Source: Pirellula staleyi DSM 6068 | GTDB lineage: Bacteria > Planctomycetota > Planctomycetia > Pirellulales > Pirellulaceae | Direction: 5' to 3' | Length of the DNA stretch: 55,203 nucleotides | Assembly (NCBI GenBank): GCA_945870455.1 | Contig: CAMBSL010000005.1 | Coordinates: 1-55,203, forward strand | Shown here: positions 52,238 through 55,203 of the stretch, one piece after another | Numbering within the stretch: position 1 is the first letter of the stretch | Layout: every line of letters starts with the position of its first letter | Notes under the pieces: generated by a model | Told to the model about the DNA's origin: nothing | Seen by the model: only the letters and a program-made list of their open reading frames with translations | Database searches by the model: none | Translations under genes and position numbers: made by a program

Positions 52238-52839
52238 TTATTGGTGATTACGACACGATCAAATGTGTCTGCTGCGTCAATCTCAGTTGGCAAGAACTCA
52301 ATCAAGATCTTAGTCCAGTCGTCCGAAAACTTTGCCTTTGAATATGAACGCTCGCAATGTACCGATAGTTTATCGGGATCGATTAGTTTTGATTCGATGG
52401 GGTGAAGCTCAAATGCGAATTCCATTTTTGATCCTGCGGGAACGACTCCAAGATCCATTCGGTTGTTCACAAATCGGACAGGGGAAACACTATCCCAATG
52501 GAGCGTTAACAACTTGCTGAAAGGTATCGGTTGATCGAATTCGATTCTAACGCTTGAGCCACGCGGTCCTTCCGCACCCGCTTGAACGGTCAAAGGGACA
52601 TTGCGACGCTCACCAACCCGAATAATCTTGTCACCGAATTCGATATCGGTGCATCCACACGATGAAGTAACTGAAGAAATTTGAAGATCGCTACCTGTTT
52701 CGTTAGAAAGTACTACTTCTCTACGTACCGGTTCGCCCGTGCTTAGAACGCTTCCAAGGTGAACGACTCCAAACTCGATTCCTCCCTCGGGTTCCAGTGT
52801 ATTGGCAATATTTCGTAAATTTCGCGAAACTGGCCATTG
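52228..52839 (-). CDS. DUF1573 domain reading frame, reached only by -1 shift
   Basis: Just past the A-run the frame reads 'EPEGGIEFGVVHLGSVLSTG', then 'VVLSNETGSDLQISSV', the DUF1573 hallmark 'TSSCGCTDIEFGDKI', and on to 'FDRVVITNKRR'. DUF1573 domains are secreted beta-sandwich modules common in planctomycetes. No ATG, GTG or TTG is present in this frame between a TGA at 52863 and TTG 52593, which lies after the SCGC motif; so a normal start cannot yield the whole domain. The frame is exactly -1 relative to the gene at 52743-53213 at its A AAA AAC site. Confidence 0.7.
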   Translation of the reverse strand, partial: QWPVSRNLRNIANTLEPEGGIEFGVVHLGSVLSTGEPVRREVVLSNETGSDLQISSVTSSCGCTDIEFGDKIIRVGERRNVPLTVQAGAEGPRGSSVRIEFDQPIPFSKLLTLHWDSVSPVRFVNNRMDLGVVPAGSKMEFAFELHPIESKLIDPDKLSVHCERSYSKAKFSDDWTKILIEFLPTEIDAADTFDRVVITNKRR

Positions 52840-53213
52840 TTTTTTTGGGACGGAATCTGATCATACAACGTCCGATTGATTAATCGGAACACTTGGAGTC
52901 GATTCTCTGTCAACAAAACGTAGTATTCAAGTCCCACTTTGTCGACAGTAGGGCGTATCGACTTATGGTTCACCCATGCGAAAATGGACTTTGGATTTAT
53001 ATATACCACACCACTGAGCGACCCATTGGGTTCCGAACTCCTAAATGAAAACGGACCGCGTCCGTAAGTCATTTCGGCACCCTGGATTTTCTCCCGTTCA
53101 CTGGTAACCGCCATGATGTATTCGACGTTCGGATCTTCCCGTGCGTGCAACATTTCAAAGGATTGGCCGTCCAAAACAATCGCAAGAACAATCAAACTGC
53201 GAGCCAGTATCAT
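52743..53213 (-). CDS. Secreted protein of unknown function, upstream partner of DUF1573
   Basis: 156 residues from ATG 53213 with GAGGA five bases upstream. The N-terminus 'MILARSLIVLAIVLDGQSF' is a signal peptide. The middle 'GVVYINPKSIFAWVNHKSIR' and 'YYVLLTENRLQVFRLIN' look like beta strands. At codons 122-124 it has CAA AAA AAC. In the zero frame it ends 'SLESFTLEAF'; after a -1 shift it continues into the DUF1573 domain, which would give a two-part secreted protein of about 330 residues. Confidence 0.65.
   Translation of the reverse strand: MILARSLIVLAIVLDGQSFEMLHAREDPNVEYIMAVTSEREKIQGAEMTYGRGPFSFRSSEPNGSLSGVVYINPKSIFAWVNHKSIRPTVDKVGLEYYVLLTENRLQVFRLINRTLYDQIPSQKNNGQFREIYEILPIHWNPREESSLESFTLEAF
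52839..52845 (-). promoter_or_regulatory. Slippery heptamer A AAA AAC in phase
   Basis: On the minus strand the codons are TCC CAA AAA AAC AAT (52850-52836). The heptamer A AAA AAC is in the X XXY YYZ phase required for -1 frameshifting; after slippage the reading is AAA AAA CAA TGG CCA, which is the DUF1573 frame. The seven A's (52846-52840) could also give transcript slippage. I see no strong stimulatory hairpin downstream (only TGGC/GCCA) and no upstream Shine-Dalgarno-like stimulator. Confidence 0.55.
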
Positions 53214-53303
53214 ATATTCCTCATTGAAATTACATCATGAGATCATTACGACTGCACGTCCGCGTGCGACCAAAATGACTTTTTGAAATTCCTCGTATGC
53301 ACT

Positions 53304-53717
53304 CTAAGTACTCGTACAAGTTCCTCCCACCCATGAGGTGGCAGTCCCATTACGGCAAGCCTGGCCATCAAGATAATCCCAGTTACATGTCACCTTCATT
53401 TTACAGTAACCCGTAGAAGGACAACTTGTGCAGTTATGGCCGGAATTAGGGCCTGTACAGAACTTTTTTTCCGCACCGGAGGCAGGTACCCAATTATCTC
53501 CTGAACAATTCATCCAGCCAAATACATTGCAGTCGGATATGTCCGGTGTGCAAATGCCTTCCCAAACCATACAGCTCGCGTTGGAAAAAGTCGTACAGTC
53601 GTCTCCCCCGAAACACCTCTCCATCTCAGCATAACTCAACTCCCGCGTGTTCATCGGAATTGTTATCAATACTCCGCAAAGCACAATTGCAAATCCGCCA
53701 AATAGAATTCTTAACAT
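53304..53717 (-). CDS. Cys-rich secreted peptide with Gly-Gly leader-like motif
   Basis: 137 residues from ATG 53717 (GAGG eight to nine bases upstream; longer in-frame starts are not credible). A hydrophobic stretch 'LRILFGGFAIVLCGVLITIP' is followed by 'TRELSYAEMERCFGGDDC'. The part L-S-x-x-E-M-x-x-x-x-GG resembles the double-glycine leader of bacteriocins and other peptides processed by C39 peptidases. The remaining about 95 residues hold 12 cysteines, many Gly, Ser, Thr and Asn, and look disulfide-rich. No C39 transporter is visible in the window. It is the first intact gene of the accessory cluster. Confidence 0.7.
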   Translation of the reverse strand: MLRILFGGFAIVLCGVLITIPMNTRELSYAEMERCFGGDDCTTFSNASCMVWEGICTPDISDCNVFGWMNCSGDNWVPASGAEKKFCTGPNSGHNCTSCPSTGYCKMKVTCNWDYLDGQACRNGTATSWVGGTCTST

Positions 53718-53832
53718 CTGGTTGTCCTCGAATTTCAGTAAACACAATCGAATTACGCCCGTGCAAAAATGGGCATGTTCATGCTCGGTAAATGTAAAGC
53801 GACAAAAGTAAATCATCTGTTGTCCAGAAAAT

Positions 53833-53852
53833 GCAAATTTTGTTTAATTTGC
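53833..53852. promoter_or_regulatory. Dyad upstream of the Cys-rich peptide gene
   Basis: GCAAATT-ttgttt-AATTTGC is a perfect 7-bp dyad between the sigma-factor fragment and the Cys-rich gene (156-bp gap), in A/T-rich DNA. It could be an operator or a weak terminator of the sigma gene. Confidence 0.35.
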
Positions 53853-53873
53853 CAGTGTACGTCGCCGATGCAG

Positions 53874-54083
53874 TCAATCGCATAGGCGACGTAACTCATT
53901 GAAACACTTTCTAGTTCTGAAGATTCTATCGTTGACACCTTGGTAATCGATACCAACTTCGTTGGCGATTTCCGTCGTCGACATACCATCGAGTCTCATC
54001 CTCCAAATGCGCCGATGTAAATCGGTTGGGAGCCTCGTGAGACACTCCTGCAAGAGTACTTCAAGGTCGATTACTAACGCCAT
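53874..54083 (-). pseudogene. C-terminal fragment of a sigma-70 family factor (region 4)
   Basis: 69 residues from ATG 54083; the frame stays open upstream only into transposase DNA. 'QECLTRLPTDLHRRIWRMRL' and the helix-turn-helix 'MSTTEIANEVGIDYQGVNDR' with 'IFRTRKCFNELRRL' are region 4 of an ECF-type sigma factor. Region 2 is missing: the fragment begins exactly where the truncated IS3 transposase ends. It probably once controlled the cluster that follows; that is inference. Confidence 0.7.
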
Positions 54084-54366
54084 GTCAAGCGTCGATAGCC
54101 TTCCAACGGGTGCTTGTCATGGAAGTCGAGAATGGCTTGCTTCTCCCAATCCTCGAGCCACCAATCACGCGGTATCTTGCCGTTGTGCTCATTGATCTTT
54201 CCGTAGCGCTTTAGCCATGTGTGGTACTTGCTGTTTGGCAGTTTGGCCCACTTCAGCAGGTCTTTGCATGGAATGTCCGATCGCTCGATCCAGTACTTCA
54301 TGTAGTCGACAATCTTGTCGCGAATATCTTGGGGGACCCAAACGCCTTCTAGAGGTCCCCATTGGC
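54074..54366 (-). pseudogene. IS3-family transposase OrfB, truncated
   Basis: In the -1 frame after the OrfA slippery site it reads 'SQWGPLEGVWVPQDIRDKIV', then 'MKYWIERSDIP', 'IPRDWWLEDWEKQAILDFHD' and 'HPLEGYRRLTWR' to a TAG. This is the N-terminal HTH part of an IS3-type OrfB; the 'GYRRLT' point normally leads into the DDE integrase core, which is absent. The break is at about 54080, where the sigma fragment begins. Confidence 0.8.
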
Positions 54367-54687
54367 TTTTTTTGCCCGAACGTTCTCCTCCATGAGCTCT
54401 GCGATTACTTCGTTCTTGTGGATGAGCTTCTCTTGCAGCCTTCGGATTTGCTGCTCCTTAAGAGCGTTGATTTTGGCTTCGGCCAACTTGCTGGCCTTAT
54501 CCGATTTGGCGGTCTTCTCGAAAGCCTTCTCTGCCTGCTCCATCACCACAGCAACCCACTGATGGATCTGCGTTGGCTGAATCGATAGCTCTTCGGCTAT
54601 CGTGGCAATCGACTCTTTTCCTTTTAGGTGCCGCCGAACGATGGCAGCTTTTTGTTCCGCTGTGAATTTTCTACGTGAATTGGTCAT
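54349..54687 (-). CDS. IS3-family transposase OrfA
   Basis: 112 residues. An N-terminal helix-turn-helix ('RRKFTAEQKAAIVRRHLKGK', 'IATIAEELSIQPTQIHQWVA') is followed by a leucine-zipper-like coiled coil ('IRRLQEKLIHKNEVIAELME'). Close to the stop the codons GCA AAA AAA GCC (54375-54364) give the A AAA AAA G slippery site in phase, as used by IS3 elements to make OrfAB. OrfA itself looks intact. The outer inverted repeat was not identified; a perfect GGTTA-tat-TAACC palindrome lies 20-35 bases upstream. Confidence 0.85.
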   Translation of the reverse strand: MTNSRRKFTAEQKAAIVRRHLKGKESIATIAEELSIQPTQIHQWVAVVMEQAEKAFEKTAKSDKASKLAEAKINALKEQQIRRLQEKLIHKNEVIAELMEENVRAKKANGDL

Positions 54688-54790
54688 GGAAATCTCTCCG
54701 GTAAAAGGGTTATATTAACCTATTCAACAGAAATTTCAGTTCCTACTGGGGCAAGACAGACAGATTCCAGTGAAATAAATCGCAGCTTTT

Positions 54791-55203
54791 TCAGACCGCC
54801 CTATTCTCGTTTGGAATACTTCCGTAAACCGTCTCACGTATTCCATGAGAATAATCTCGATTTAACTCGTTTGCAGGTAGGTAAACGAGTCCAAGAGATT
54901 CGTCTTCCCAGTGCATCCTAAATAGTGCAATTGCAGAAAGCTTGGGCCCCATCGACGTGAGAAGTATATTGTGGTCCGTTGCGAACGGAGCGATAGCATT
55001 CCGAACCGCATCGAATCCATGATCGCTCGAATATGCGTCGACCTCAAAAACAAGCACGCCGGAATCTTTTTCAAAAGCTGCTCGCTGCTTCTGCATCCTA
55101 GATTGATTTTGCGGGTCAATGCTATTCTTTTGTAAGCCCAGTAGCGTCACCGAGGGCTCAAAGGTCGCAATTAGATGTTTGACTCGGTCGACATCGTAGC
55201 CAG
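54791..55203 (-). CDS. C-terminal part of an unrecognised protein, runs off the right edge
   Basis: The frame is open to the window's right edge (136 codons seen), so the start is outside. It reads 'GYDVDRVKHLIATFEPSVTL', 'SGVLVFEVDAYSSDHGFDAV', 'NILLTSMGPKLSAIALFRMH' and 'LGLVYLPANELNRDYSHGI', an alternating strand/helix pattern suggesting a Rossmann-like domain. The 'TSMGPK' turn followed by a helix is reminiscent of Card1-like or related nucleotide-sensing domains, but that is a weak impression. It is separated from the IS remnant by about 100 bp. Confidence 0.5.
   Translation of the reverse strand, partial: GYDVDRVKHLIATFEPSVTLLGLQKNSIDPQNQSRMQKQRAAFEKDSGVLVFEVDAYSSDHGFDAVRNAIAPFATDHNILLTSMGPKLSAIALFRMHWEDESLGLVYLPANELNRDYSHGIRETVYGSIPNENRAV

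Noticed and set aside
53214..53303. Small hairpin GCACG-tccg-CGTGC after the Cys-rich gene as terminator
   Set aside because: The stem is only five pairs with no T-run, and the next gene follows within 90 bp with its own ribosome site.

Overview
The window looks like a chromosome segment of a planctomycete, most likely of the Pirellulaceae. This rests on gene content: two DUF1559 prepilin-like proteins, a DUF1573 protein, a secreted sulfatase, a giant surface protein with a planctomycete-style dockerin pair, a Pirellula/Verrucomicrobium-type dehydrogenase plus CxxCH protein, and an S10-spc ribosomal cluster without rpmD (L30). No tRNA, rRNA or CRISPR array was recognised.

Layout. 1-5163 is the 3' end of a giant lectin-repeat surface protein. 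5.5-13 kb carries an IlvD/Edd dehydratase, CTP synthase, a YbaB-HtrA pair and an MFS transporter. 13.1-24.4 kb carries a small OB-like protein, a sulfatase, a ceramidase/dehydrogenase/cytochrome fusion, a secreted endonuclease/exonuclease/phosphatase-family protein, a methyltransferase, a nitroreductase, a lipoprotein and a DUF1559 gene broken by an amber codon. 25-37.1 kb is one long minus-strand ribosomal operon: rpsJ-rplC-rplD-rplW-rplB-rpsS-rplV-rpsC-rplP-rpmC-rpsQ-rplN-rplX-rplE-rpsN-rpsH-rplF-rplR-rpsE-rplO-secY-adk. 37.4-50.5 kb is mixed metabolism: two sugar isomerase-like TIM barrels, divergent queE/queF (queuosine precursor pathway), an OleB-like hydrolase, a CitG-like protein, DUF3088, DprA, ketopantoate reductase, an animal-like UDP-glucose dehydrogenase, an orphan transhydrogenase alpha-1 subunit and a DUF885 peptidase.

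The right end (50.5-55.2 kb) is accessory and scarred. It holds a relic of a REP-associated (Y1-type) transposase, a truncated IS3-family element joined to the C-terminal end of a sigma factor, and a minus-strand cluster: a Cys-rich secreted peptide with a Gly-Gly leader-like motif, a secreted protein, a DUF1573 domain, a start-less ORF and a DUF1559 prepilin. The DUF1573 reading frame has no normal start codon. It lies in the -1 frame behind an in-phase A AAA AAC slippery heptamer in the gene before it, so it is either made by -1 frameshifting or transcript slippage, or is a broken gene. This is the most interesting spot in the window.

Intergenic DNA is rich in palindromes. At least four families recur, including a MITE-like element of about 125-340 bp with inverted ends (CCTCATCTTTACCCACAT and its complement), a 'caggctg...cagcctg' family, a 'GGGACCAATGTCCCG' family and a 'GGTCGCACC' family.
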